Shown in pieces: positions 55,001 through 61,947 of a DNA stretch of 64,000 nt. The translations under genes and the position numbers were made by a program. The stretch comes from Siphonodentalium dalli (Eukaryota > Mollusca > Scaphopoda > Gadilida > Siphonodentaliidae), in NCBI GenBank assembly GCA_032622095.1, contig CP136064.1, positions 173,792,310 through 173,856,309 of the forward strand, given 5' to 3'. Position 1 is the stretch's first letter. The number at the start of each line of letters is the position of its first letter. The notes under the pieces were generated by a model that saw nothing but the letters and a program-made list of their open reading frames with translations, searched no databases and had not been told where the DNA came from.

Positions 55001-56890
55001 AAGTGATTTTATACATTGGAATCTATATCAAATGTTTCATGAAAACTAGATTGAAGGCCCTAACCCTTGAATGACTGGAGCTGCCTGAAATTTTGCAAAA
55101 ACCCTGTGCCAATGCATTCTCTTATATATGCGAGTCTCCACTAGGAAGCTTTGCATATATAAGAGAATACATTGGCTTAACGATATTTACCTTGACCATG
55201 TATTAAAGCCAGTGCATTCTCTTATATATGTGAGGCTCCCTATGGGAGACACGCAAATATAAGAGAATGCACAGGTTCTTTAACACTGCATCAATGCAGC
55301 CCCCATCATGAAAGGGTTAATACACTCAACACAAGAAAATGGAATCCACATTCTCTACAACATCTATAACTATTTTAGCTCTAATTTGTGATTGTTAATT
55401 GAGAAATTCTTACATTGACAGCCTTCATCACTACTCTTTCTGTGCCATACTTTTCGATGAAAAATTCTTTCGTCCAATTGAAGCTCTCCCATTCTGGGAC
55501 AACATCAGTTATGATAACAGGCCTGAAGTTGTGAATAAAAAGAAATAAATGTTATTTTATAAAACACAAAACTTTTACACCTACAGTAATGCCCTAAATA
55601 ATCAACTCATTAACCACAGCAGAATTATGGGTAACTTTTCAGGAAATATGGCTTGTTGCCATTCATCGGAAAGCTCTCAGTGAGAGATTTCCGATGAATG
55701 GCAACACAAATAAATCCTGAAAAGTTACACATAATTCTGCTGTGGTTAAAGGAGTCGATTATTTAGTGTATTACTGTATGTGCATAATAACACACCCTAG
55801 ATTTCTTCATATTATTGTCTGATTGTAACAAGTACATGTATGTTAATAAGATAGGTGTTGAATCCCAAATTTGTGCACCTCATTATAGGAGGCTCATATG
55901 ATAGTTTACACATATAACTTAATATCATCAGTACATTTCACTGAGAGCTTTCCAATGAATGGCAACAAGCCATATTTCCTACTAATTCCTGAAAAATTAC
56001 CCATAATTCTGCTGTGGTTAAGGAGTCGATTATTTAGGGCATTACTGTATGACTGTTTATCTGCAAATAATGGATCACACATGACATTTCCAGTGATCAA
56101 GGTAAAACTTGATGAGAGCCAGCATTATCATAAAACAGTATTTAGTAAATAGAGGATCTCTAATGACTCGCAATTCTATACAAAATTTATTAATCAAATT
56201 TAGTGAATATGGTTAACTAATTTTTGATAGAATTGCAATGAATTTGAGATCCTTTTTATCACATAATCACATTTTAGCAAGGAAAAACAATCTCGAAATG
56301 GCTGGGTTAAAACAAAATTAATATTGATTTCCTTATCACAACAAAGAGAAAGTAAAATACCTTCAAGAAAAAATGTGACTTTTCACGTTGAAAAAATGTT
56401 TCAACCACACTAATCAGTTAACACTAAATAACCCAACTCAAATTGAAGATCATAATTATATTCTAGTTAACATAATAATAACATTGATTGATATCATTGT
56501 GCTACATGTATGCTCTTACATCCCAGAGGGTGAATTTGGTGATGCTAGCCTGCAGTGTGGGATAGCATCACTAAACTCACCCTCTGGGGACCTCATTCTG
56601 CAAATGACAGACACACTATTTGCAGGCTTATCATCAACATACCATTTTGCATCATACACTTCCCAAAATTCTTTCAAAGACAACTCAGACCTCCTGTCAA
56701 TTCCTGTCATGCTGAATGGGAAATCATATTTCTGCATGGCTTTCTCTCGTTGCAGTTGGAGCTTGGTGTGGTTCAGAACAAATGGATGATGTGGCCATTT
56801 ACGTGGAATATGTATGGTAGCTTCAACAAACAAAACCATAATCAACACCAAGAAGATATGGAAATGTCCAAAATTTGTGTAAAGATCCAT
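36971..56890 (-). CDS. JmjC-domain Fe(II)/2-oxoglutarate oxygenase, predicted ER-lumenal; complete, 8 exons, 378 aa
   Basis: Spliced CDS: 56890-56643, 55522-55414, 53853-53704, 49371-49210, 47108-47023, 41182-41062, 38394-38245, 37081-36971. Every junction has GT/AG ends and the phases agree; the exons total 1137 bp. Residues 1 to about 24 form a hydrophobic signal peptide (core FLVLIMVLFVEA). The JmjC fold follows: LHID gives iron ligands H203 and D205, MGKKLWKLYPPG (about 217-228) is the usual strand with the 2-oxoglutarate lysine, and IPTGWFHQ gives distal ligand H291. The protein ends in KTEL, a KDEL-like retrieval signal. Sequons at N98 and N208 (both NWT) and NHT near 40 fit a lumenal protein. 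JmjC oxygenases of this small type hydroxylate protein side chains or demethylate arginine or lysine; the substrate here is unknown. It is not clearly JMJD4, JMJD6, JMJD8 or HSPBAP1. The frame is open upstream of the chosen Met, so an earlier start is not excluded, but this Met gives a good signal peptide. Confidence 0.85.
37685..37789. mobile_element. Palindromic MITE, about 105 bp, most deleted two-armed copy
   Basis: Arms join at ATGGGTAAAAAAGTTACCCAT. Left end TA-CAGTAATGCCC; the right end stops at GGTCATTA. In the last JmjC intron, about 460 bases upstream of exon 7's donor side boundary at 38245. Confidence 0.8.
38150..38225. mobile_element. Fragment of the second Harbinger-like family
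   Basis: TTAGGGTAGGGAG, TAAAATAGGGTC and GGGAAACCCAACCACAAATAT are the reverse complement of the left part of the 17549-17925 element. About 20 bases from the JmjC exon 7 donor. Confidence 0.6.
38245..38394 (-). CDS. JmjC gene exon 7
   Basis: Fifty codons (293-342). AYNAESTLAISGQ continues directly from GWFHQ, as in other JmjC proteins, and is followed by a hydrophilic helical segment. Acceptor ctccag|GCC, donor CAG|GTAAAC, phase 0. Confidence 0.85.
38787..39814. repeat. Interspersed repeat, same family, long copy lacking the GACG tail
   Basis: Starts AGTCAATGACTGTGGAGATGC like the copy at 42192. About five degenerate subrepeats; ends TCTCAGGTAAGCTA. In JmjC intron 6. Confidence 0.7.
40210..40698. 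repeat. Interspersed repeat, (GACG)n/GGTGAGCTA family
   Basis: Two clear subrepeats, then GACGGACGGACGG, GTGATGACTATAGCTC and GTCTCAGGTGAGCTA. In JmjC intron 6. Confidence 0.75.
40883..41048. mobile_element. Palindromic MITE, left-truncated copy abutting JmjC exon 6
   Basis: Starts inside the left arm (GTAATTTTTCAGG), centre CTCTCACTGAGAG, right end GGACATTACTG-TA. Only 13 bases separate it from the exon 6 donor boundary. Confidence 0.85.
41062..41182 (-). CDS. JmjC gene exon 6 (distal iron-ligand His)
   Basis: Codes S252-Q292, including LLIIPTGWFHQ with the third iron ligand H291. Acceptor ttttag|T, donor CAG|GTATGA. A palindromic MITE abuts the donor: its terminal CTG ends at 41048, 13 bases from the exon. 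Confidence 0.9.
41765..41985. repeat. Same pearl-like element without core repeats
   Basis: Shares CTATACTAAATGG-TTCTCC, the GAAGGAG-CCTATTTATTGA block and the GTTCAGATAATAAGTT / AACTTATTATCTGAAC hairpin with 45445-46345, but the three core repeats are absent. In JmjC intron 5. Confidence 0.7.
42192..43183. repeat. Interspersed repeat, same family, about 1-kb copy
   Basis: 5' end AGTCAATGACTGTGGAGTCGC, six subrepeats, then ATTGGCGGACGGGGAGTGATG, ACTGTAGCTC and CTCCGGTGAGCTA. In JmjC intron 5. Confidence 0.75.
43698..44924. mobile_element. Candidate hAT-like element with GGCCTGCAAA ends and GAATCGAA-rich sub-ends
   Basis: Left GTGGCCTGCAAATCTTAGATT, right GCTTTGCAGGCCCCTAA, both next to ATCGAATCGAA-rich arms. 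No transposase and no clear duplication. Related end fragments at 16020-16125 and 53465-53533. Confidence 0.5.
45445..46345. repeat. pearl/BIV160-like element with three core repeats and (GACA)n
   Basis: Units of about 152 bp (near 45711, 45866 and 46015) start with ATTCTAAG-type sequence and AAGGGCC and are related to the units at 4260-4750. The tail holds (GACA)n and a 20-bp hairpin (GAAATGTTCAGATAA / TTATCTGAACATTTC). Confidence 0.7.
46443..46695. mobile_element. piggyBac-like MITE with two hairpins, degenerate ends
   Basis: Same order as the 17160 and 32140 copies (TCATGACAGGAGCTGC ... GAAGCTCCAGTCATGGAAGG). Both loops are shortened and the TTAA site is eroded on the right. In JmjC intron 5. 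Confidence 0.75.
47023..47108 (-). CDS. JmjC gene exon 5 (short)
   Basis: An 86-base exon coding LYPPGQDH...CGFPLECTKYN, the expected continuation of KKLWK in JmjC enzymes. No long ORF marks it; it was found by searching for the LYPPG motif. Acceptor ttacaag|CTA, donor ACAG|GTAAAA (phase 2), which joins exon 6 to give KYNSQID. Confidence 0.85.
47360..47960. repeat. Diverged tandem repeats of ~120 bp
   Basis: Recurring CCATACCAAATTTAATTGAGAT / CCAAACCAAATATCATTTAA / CCATGCCAAGTTTCATTCAG blocks followed by CAGACAGACAG or GGATGGACAGATGGA. In JmjC intron 4. Confidence 0.55.
48020..48159. mobile_element. Palindromic MITE, 140-bp copy with asymmetric deletion
   Basis: The left arm is complete through CATCGGAAAGCTCTCAGTG, then jumps straight into the end of the right arm (GTTAAGGAGTC...GCATTACTG). 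In JmjC intron 4. Confidence 0.85.
48301..48781. mobile_element. MITE with ~38-bp inverted repeats
   Basis: GGTGGGGAATCACATGGTTTC at the left and GAAACTACGTGATTCCCCACC at the right. The 116-codon minus-strand ORF inside starts in the repeat and looks fortuitous. In JmjC intron 4. Confidence 0.6.
48985..49036. mobile_element. Right-end fragment of the LOOPER-like family
   Basis: GGGTTGATACAAAAATCGGAC...GGCACTGAAAGGGTTAA matches the right end of the element at 32503-32983. No left end found. Confidence 0.6.
49210..49371 (-). CDS. JmjC gene exon 4 (H-x-D iron-binding motif)
   Basis: Fifty-four codons (170-223). Contains LWGTAHSRSYLHID, with the first two iron ligands, and TGTNAVLMGKKLWK. Acceptor ttgcag|GAA, donor AAG|GTATAA, phase 0 at both ends. 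Confidence 0.9.
49521..49840 (+). mobile_element. tRNA-derived SINE-like copy
   Basis: A box-A-like TGGTCCAGTGGTTAGCG starts a tRNA-like head. The body carries GACCCTTGAGCAAGGTCACTT, similar to core motifs of metazoan SINEs. Box B is degenerate. In JmjC intron 3, opposite strand. Confidence 0.55.
49847..50011. mobile_element. Palindromic MITE, 165-bp copy with asymmetric deletion
   Basis: The left arm jumps from ATGGGTAATTT to CTCAGTGAGAG; the right arm is complete to GGGCATTACTG. TA at both ends. In JmjC intron 3, between two SINE-like copies. Confidence 0.85.
50069..50370 (+). mobile_element. tRNA-derived SINE-like copy
   Basis: TGGTCCAGTGGTTAGCCTG at the head and GTTAAAATCCTGC at the box B position. 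The body is unlike the copy at 49521 and ends with a TTCTCCC-GGGAGAA hairpin near 50302-50328. Confidence 0.5.
50985..51269 (-). CDS. Short ORF with a TTF/BED-like C2H2 zinc-finger signature, inside JmjC intron 3
   Basis: A 94-codon ORF on the same strand as the host gene. YCKACAKH (C36, C39) and, after a G-S-S-F spacer, ERHLNTKSH (H68, H74) give a C-x2-C...H-x5-H pattern like the zinc fingers of hAT-type transposases and their domesticated relatives. Flanking DNA has inverted repeats (50787-50812 and 50925-50950). It is more likely a transposon remnant than a gene, but it is uninterrupted. Transcription cannot be judged from the sequence. Confidence 0.35.
   Translation of the reverse strand: MVLQYRICLDWLWIENQYEYETENRDGKTIITKDYCKACAKHSEKYLPVEYETAAGSSFISKWTLERHLNTKSHLSVVYFEQLDAENSATTSPS
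51762..51800. other. GC-rich palindromic block in AT-rich DNA
   Basis: GGCGCGCAATTGCGCTTGCGC followed by GCCATGGCGCGCGCGG. Many overlapping CpGs and short palindromes in otherwise AT-rich intron DNA. Confidence 0.6.
52480..53035 (+). pseudogene. Possible decayed transposon coding segment
   Basis: The plus strand reads an acidic Ser-rich stretch (RIDSSDSGESDCGNN, a stop, DSTSEFKTLSESHGRALSDAE) like the N-terminus of some transposases, with stops. A 60-codon open frame follows at 52841. In JmjC intron 3. Confidence 0.2.
53704..53853 (-). CDS. JmjC gene exon 3
   Basis: Fifty codons (120-169) containing KPYMWTYLQDELF, typical of the segment before the JmjC core. Acceptor aacacag|GGT, donor AAT|GTAAGT, phase 0 at both ends. 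Confidence 0.85.
53885..54155 (+). repeat. Unclassified repeat tail ending in (TA)n
   Basis: GCCCGGACGAAGTCGGGTCAC, then CTGCTAGTA and a (TA)n tract. A 3' end with a microsatellite tail is typical of LINE/SINE or Penelope-like copies. In JmjC intron 2. Confidence 0.4.
55060..55320. mobile_element. piggyBac-like MITE with two internal hairpins
   Basis: Left end TAACCCTTGAATGACTGGAGC, right end CATCATGAAAGGGTTAA. Both GCATTCTCTTATATATG hairpins present. In JmjC intron 2, about 95 bases downstream of exon 2. Confidence 0.8.
55414..55522 (-). CDS. JmjC gene exon 2
   Basis: Codes W83-N119, beginning PVIITDVVPEW, the conserved start of the JmjC region (compare P-V-I-I-x-x-x-x-x-W in this family). 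Acceptor ttcag|G, donor AAT|GTAAGA. A palindromic MITE lies 61 bases upstream of the acceptor. Confidence 0.85.
55584..55776. mobile_element. Palindromic MITE, 193-bp hairpin near the JmjC exon 2 acceptor
   Basis: Both arms present with small internal deletions; centre CTCTCAGTGAGAG. It ends 61 bases upstream of the exon 2 splice acceptor, in or near the branch-point region. Confidence 0.85.
55939..56047. mobile_element. Palindromic MITE, right arm only
   Basis: Starts at the family's centre (ACTGAGAGCTTTCC) and runs to GGGCATTACTG-TA; no left arm. In JmjC intron 1, 160 bases from the preceding copy. Confidence 0.8.
56516..56628. repeat. Hairpin of the GCAGAATGAGGTC family at the JmjC exon 1 donor
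   Basis: CAGAGGGTGAATTTGGTGATGC pairs with GCATCACTAAACTCACCCTCTG; then the family flank TGCAAATGACAGACACACT. Begins about 15-18 bases downstream of the exon 1 splice donor. Confidence 0.8.
56643..56890 (-). CDS. JmjC gene exon 1 (start codon, signal peptide)
   Basis: Codes residues 1-82 plus two bases of W83. It begins MDLYTNF and runs through a hydrophobic stretch to LKEFWEVYDAK. Donor TG|GTATGT (phase 2). A hairpin MITE begins about 18 bases into the intron. Confidence 0.8.
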
Positions 56891-57438
56891 GTCTATACCA
56901 GCTAATTCCTTGACTAGTAGAACACATTGAGGTACATATTTTTGTTGTCGATATCACTGTCTATACCGTACTTCCATACTTGCAGTCAAATTCAGTGTTT
57001 ACTTGTGTATTTATTAATGTTCTTCAATACGAGTGTTGATTCGCCTGCCAAATTTGAGTTTTACCAGCAGAACTGAGCTGAAAAATGAAATAAACTAGAA
57101 ATTAAAATGAGTATTCGTTGCTCCTAGCCTATCAGTCAAGCATAACGCTCATAATAGAAGCTCAGAGATGGAATGTCAAGTTGTAGTTACTTACATAATT
57201 TAGTGTAAACATACATTATTTATCCCGATATAATATATACAATATATATACAAAATTACATGTGGAATACAGTGATAACAGAGAAGAATTATTATTGGGG
57301 GGAGATATTCAGATTATTTTAAGGTGTCTCCCCTATGATGATCTATACAATTTAGAAATCAGTAATGGCAGAAGAAGTATGGGATAATACAGAGTTCAAA
57401 AAGTTGTAGAGAAGGTTGGTGCTATTACCAGGCATCCC

Positions 57439-57889
57439 TTGTTTGTTCCATTTAACACATGCAAGACCAGTGGCAAGACAGGAAAAAAAATTCATGTCTC
57501 AAGCGTTGTTAACCCCTCAGTGATGTCACTGCCTCTGAGAAGAATTGAGGAAGTGTACCCAGCATGTCAGATTGGACAGCACTGTATATTGCTTGGCAAT
57601 TACTATTGCACAAGAATTAGGTGTGGGCTATAGGAACAGAAAACATTGGGACATTATTATAAATGAATGTTTTGAAAAATGGGAAGTCAAATTAATGATA
57701 TTTCATCATCACATAAACCAAGTCGTAAACAAACACACTGGCAAACCTGCACTGCCTATTGCAAATTTCACTGGTAAGTCAGACCCAATTATTACGGCAG
57801 ATTCACTCAATGTTGCTGGCCAATCAGACCTCATAAGGCCATTCAACAAAGATTACTTGTTTATCATAGATTTATTTTTTTTGGAATAA
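57439..57889 (+). pseudogene. Possible decayed coding segment, unrecognised
   Basis: Two overlapping frames can be joined by one shift near 57600. The downstream frame contains YRNRKHWDIIINECFEKWEV and KPALPIANFTGKSDPIITAD, which look coding. No family recognised. Upstream of the JmjC gene on the opposite strand. Confidence 0.25.
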
Positions 57890-58706
57890 GGGCAGGAGGG
57901 TCATCTGTTGTTTTTTTTGCATTCATATTGGGTGGGGTTTGGAGTGGGGGAAAAAAAGGAATTTGGTTTTATTTTTACACAGTCCTTGTATACTGTATAT
58001 GTATCCAGTCACTTCTTAGGGAGAAGTGTGTTCTCCTAGGCTCTTTTGGGAGTTGCAGTTCCTTGCAATGTGTCCATATTGGATAAACTTTGGGTTCTGA
58101 AACGGTTGACCATTTTTTTTAAATCGAATAATCGTGAGGTAAAACTGGTTAATTACTGGATATATGCTATTTTCAACCACCCATTTAACACTCTTATATA
58201 GTTTACACTATATATGTACGAACATTTCTCTGGAATTTAAATTATTATATCTAGATAGCAAACTCCATCGCTGTTTGGGCAGACAGAACTTGTAGTAAAC
58301 GAATGGAAATCACCGAACTTGAATGGTGATAAGACACGTACATGATGGTCCCATGAACTAAAACCCACAATGTCTATATATAAAGAATTATCATACTAGT
58401 ACTTTACATGTTTGTAGTCACTACCTGTATTACCTGACAATAAGTAGAATCATTGATGTTTCCTACAAAAAATCTAAATTAAACAGGGTGTGATAATATG
58501 ACCATACATCATGTTACTCACCCCGTTGTAGTAAGAAATTTCCCAAGTTTTGGTGGGAAAGCTGACCACATGCATGTGGCATTGTTGGTATGGGCTGAGG
58601 TTCGTTCAAAGGGGGAGAAGATACTACTTTGGATTGTTATACATGGCGTTATACTGGCACAGAATCCGGTATTATTACATGTAGTTAGAAAAGTTTTGGC
58701 AGGAAA

Positions 58707-59140
58707 TTTTTTTTTTACCCAAAATATGTATCTCCTAATACGTATCTTGGACACTGAATGAACTAATGGTTATATATTTCTTGCTTGCAAGATTCTAGAA
58801 GAAGTTTTTAAAAATCGGTACAAAGTACCTACAGTACGCGCACGGTCAAACCCAATTAGGTTCAACTTCTGACCAATCATGTGACAGTCCTTTCGTTATA
58901 AAAGTGATGATACGCAAGTTTACGGTCTTTTTAATTTCTCCCTTCTGTGTGTTTGATGCGTTTGACCGAGTGCGCGGGGCGGGAATGTTGCTCCCAACTG
59001 GGAGGGCCCTATGAGTTCACTGTCCAAGATACGTATTAGGAGATACATATTTTGGGTAAAAAATATTATATCTCCGTCAAAGATATCTTGGACACTGAAT
59101 GAACTAATGGTTATAATTATAATTCTTGAATAGGAGGAGG
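58707..59140. mobile_element. Snapback element beta
   Basis: TACCCAAAATATGTATCTCC...CACTGAATGAAC at 58718-58762 is repeated inverted at about 59015-59058. ATCTTGGACACTGAATGAAC recurs directly at about 59085-59104. TATAAAAG at 58897, a CAACTGGGAGGGCCC motif before the inverted arm and GGAGGAGGCCACGAGG after the last arm copy the layout of alpha. Confidence 0.6.
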
Positions 59141-60079
59141 CCACGAGGCAAATAATCAGACTATGCCCATGAAACCCACCTGCTGAAGCAGAAAAGATTT
59201 GCATCCTGTACCAAAAAGATTTCTTGGTAGACATGTGCAAAAATAGACCATTGTGTCCCATATGAAGTAGCTCAGATAAACCCAAAAGCAACTGAGCCTC
59301 CTAAAAGGAAACAACACGTACTTCATGTGCCCTAATGATCACAGAGTGAAGGTGTCCATGATAAACATTGGTCATAGGCAAGGGAGATAACTCATTCATT
59401 CATGTTCCCAATAGGATAAAGAGACCTACCATCCCCCCCCCCCCTTCAGAGGATGAAGCAGCACCCACAAGACACGAAAGAGGGGACCATAGTAAACTGA
59501 TGAGAAAACATGGTTATGACTCTTTCCCCCCCCCCCCCCCCCCCAGAAATGCGAATCAATTCTCGTAATGGTTCTCGCAAAATGATTCAATTTTCAGTGC
59601 GTTATGACTAATTTGACGGTATTTTGAGCCCGACCGAGAGACCCAGGGGAGATATGAGAAGCCTGTTGGTCACAGACCAATGGGGGGACCAGGGATAAAC
59701 CAGGAGAATATATTACAGGGAGGTGTGCAGATTATGGCCAGGGCACTGGGAAGAATGTCCATGGAAGGAAAAAGCATACACATAGAGATGTGACCAAGAC
59801 AGAGAGAGTGTCCGCCTCCGGTACACAAAGCCAAGTAACTGGAAATTGAATTGAACGGTCAACCAAGGAGATTAACTGATACAGCTAATGGAACTGCCTG
59901 AACATTCGGCCGACCTGTGATGCAACGAAACAGGCCTGCATGGTTTCAAAATTATGTGGAACTTATTGATCGTTCGTCTGGTGGGTGCTTAGGTAACCCA
60001 TAGCGTATGTTACCAGAAAAGTTACACAAACTGTTATAATCACGACAACTGGTATTATTAATCACCTATGGGCATGCGG
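59141..60079. other. No gene recognised; two C-runs
   Basis: C-runs at 59431-59443 and 59526-59543. The rest is higher in GC than the gene introns but without family motifs. Confidence 0.4.
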
Positions 60080-60500
60080 CAATAATTTTGTGAATGTCTC
60101 AAATTAAGGTGAGAATCAGTTATCGCGAAATCTGATTAGAATTAGAATCACGATTTTAAAGTGATGTGAAACACTCTGGCAGGGTAATCAAATAGAATTG
60201 GATAATAATCTTGTTCAAAGTAGGTATTGTGACAAATACTATATAAAAATTGACTACACCCAGGCACTCGGGTACACCAACGAAATGCAGAGACTCTCGA
60301 TGACAAAATCCTATTTTGTTAGTCTGTCGCTGCTAGATGCGTCCCGAATCGAGAATTAAAATTTTAAAATGAGTGTAGTTCAAACGATATTTTCTATGGA
60401 GCGGGACGGTCGATATGCGTGATATGCTAAATTCCTCTGTGAGGCATAGTACCCGCATACTAACTTATCAGTTTCACGCACACGATCAAGTCCATAATAT
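60080..60500. repeat. Dispersed repeat, copy 2 (inverted)
   Basis: Reverse-complement counterpart of 34795-35165 (TTTTAAAGTGATGTGAAACA, AGGGTAATCAAATAGAATT, CTAACTTATCAGTTTCAC). Confidence 0.6.
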
Positions 60501-60794
60501 GTCAAGGTTATTCGCATAAAAGCGGCCTAATCGCTGAATAATTGCACCATGGCGATCACCACAAAATCGAACAGATTTGAAGGCCCGAAACTCTAAAGAC
60601 TGGTCTCAACAACACCTTGAATACCCGGGCGGGATATGAAGGGAGGAGAATTAAATATGAGTCATGAGCAGTTCCTGATTGTGGCACATGGCCAGAGCAA
60701 TTTGATATGGCAGACAATCAGACTGACAGAGGAAACCTCAAAGTCGGAGAAAAGGCTGGTGGACAAATCACGTCCCAATATCCGAGAGAGATAT

Positions 60795-61250
60795 ATACTT
60801 TTTAAAATTATAATTAATTTTTCCTTAAGGGTCAGCCTGCCCACCTATCATTTTTCCGCCAAGGAAAGCCCTCTCTGAACTATATGGATTATATTTCCGG
60901 CCTTGTGTCATCAGGAGGGTTAAAATTTATTGTCCGTTTATTGCCTACTACCGGTCAGTCAGCGCTCAGATTAGCCACGCATGAATGCGTCCTGTGTAAC
61001 TCCCGCATTCTAACAATGCAATCTAGTCAGTTTTATTTTCCGACTCAATCATAAGATTTGCGAGTCGCGGGGTTGGGAATGGCACCACCATGGGAGGGAT
61101 CTTTGATAGTTCAGTTTGGGCTTCCCTTAAGGAAAAATTAATTATAATTTTAAAAATTTAAATTTTTCAGCCAAGGAAAGCCCTCACTGAACTATATGGA
61201 TTACGGTAGAATGCAAGCCCAGGAGGAGGCACGAGCAATAAATTTAATAT
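60795..61250. mobile_element. Snapback element gamma
   Basis: TTAAAATTATAATTAATTTTTCC...AAGGG at 60799-60830 is inverted at about 61129-61160. GCCAAGGAAAGCCCTC-CTGAACTATATGG occurs at 60858 and again directly at 61172. CACCATGGGAGGGATC precedes the inverted arm and AGGAGGAGGCACGAGC follows the last arm. Confidence 0.6.
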
Positions 61251-61479
61251 CCAAAGCCAATTTCATGTAAATGTGATTTATTCATGAATCAGCTATAATG
61301 TGTTATGTGAAAGAGCTCATACGTATAAGATTCCGGCACTGCTCAAACTTGTACCCCCCCCCTTGTTTTTTGGAAGAAACATTCCAGGTAGTGCCATACC
61401 AGTCGTGCTAGCGAGAAACTGAGCAAGCAGAGACATCTTCTTCTTTCTTCTCATCATCCTCTTCTCGATGTCATGTGAT

Positions 61480-61870
61480 GAGATTGATGGCTGTATATAT
61501 ACCTTTCAAAATTGTTAGCAAAATGACGGTACGTAGCAGCGAGTCTTACCCATTCAGAACAGCCTCCAAAGGCGCAGATGCTGGGGCTTTCGCCCGTGAA
61601 GATTGGTTTCCCGAATCAGCTATGTCAGCACCCTACCTGCCACTGGTCCTGACTGCTGTAGCAGGACCATGGGGGGCCAGAACCGAGCTTGCCCGAGGTA
61701 AAGACTGGCATGGTTGGTGCTAATTTTGTTAATTCAATTTAAACAAGATTTGACCTGTATCCTGTGATGAAGGTTGTACAAGAGATCACCTCGGTTGATT
61801 GCATTCACAAAAGTGCAGTCCCAAGATTCTAGCTCATCGTTGACAAAGCCATTAGACGAATAGAAGGTAT
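61480..61870 (-). pseudogene. Second, decayed copy of the gag-like segment
   Basis: On the minus strand, 61865-61820 reads SNGFVNDELESW and 61640-61555 reads ADSGNQSSRAKAPA. Both match neighbouring pieces of the ORF at 61948-62598 (GFVDDELESW, DSGNQSSRA), with frameshifts between. This suggests a tandem or nested duplication. Confidence 0.4.
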
Positions 61871-61947
61871 GTCAGTCCTCCTCCCCTCCTTAGTCAATAG
61901 ACTAAGGAAGAGAAGAAGACCGTAAAGCTTATCTTTTCATCTTATCT

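Noticed and set aside
56388-56905. 133- and 116-codon plus-strand ORFs.
   Set aside because: Antisense shadows of JmjC exon 1 and of the hairpin repeat beside it.
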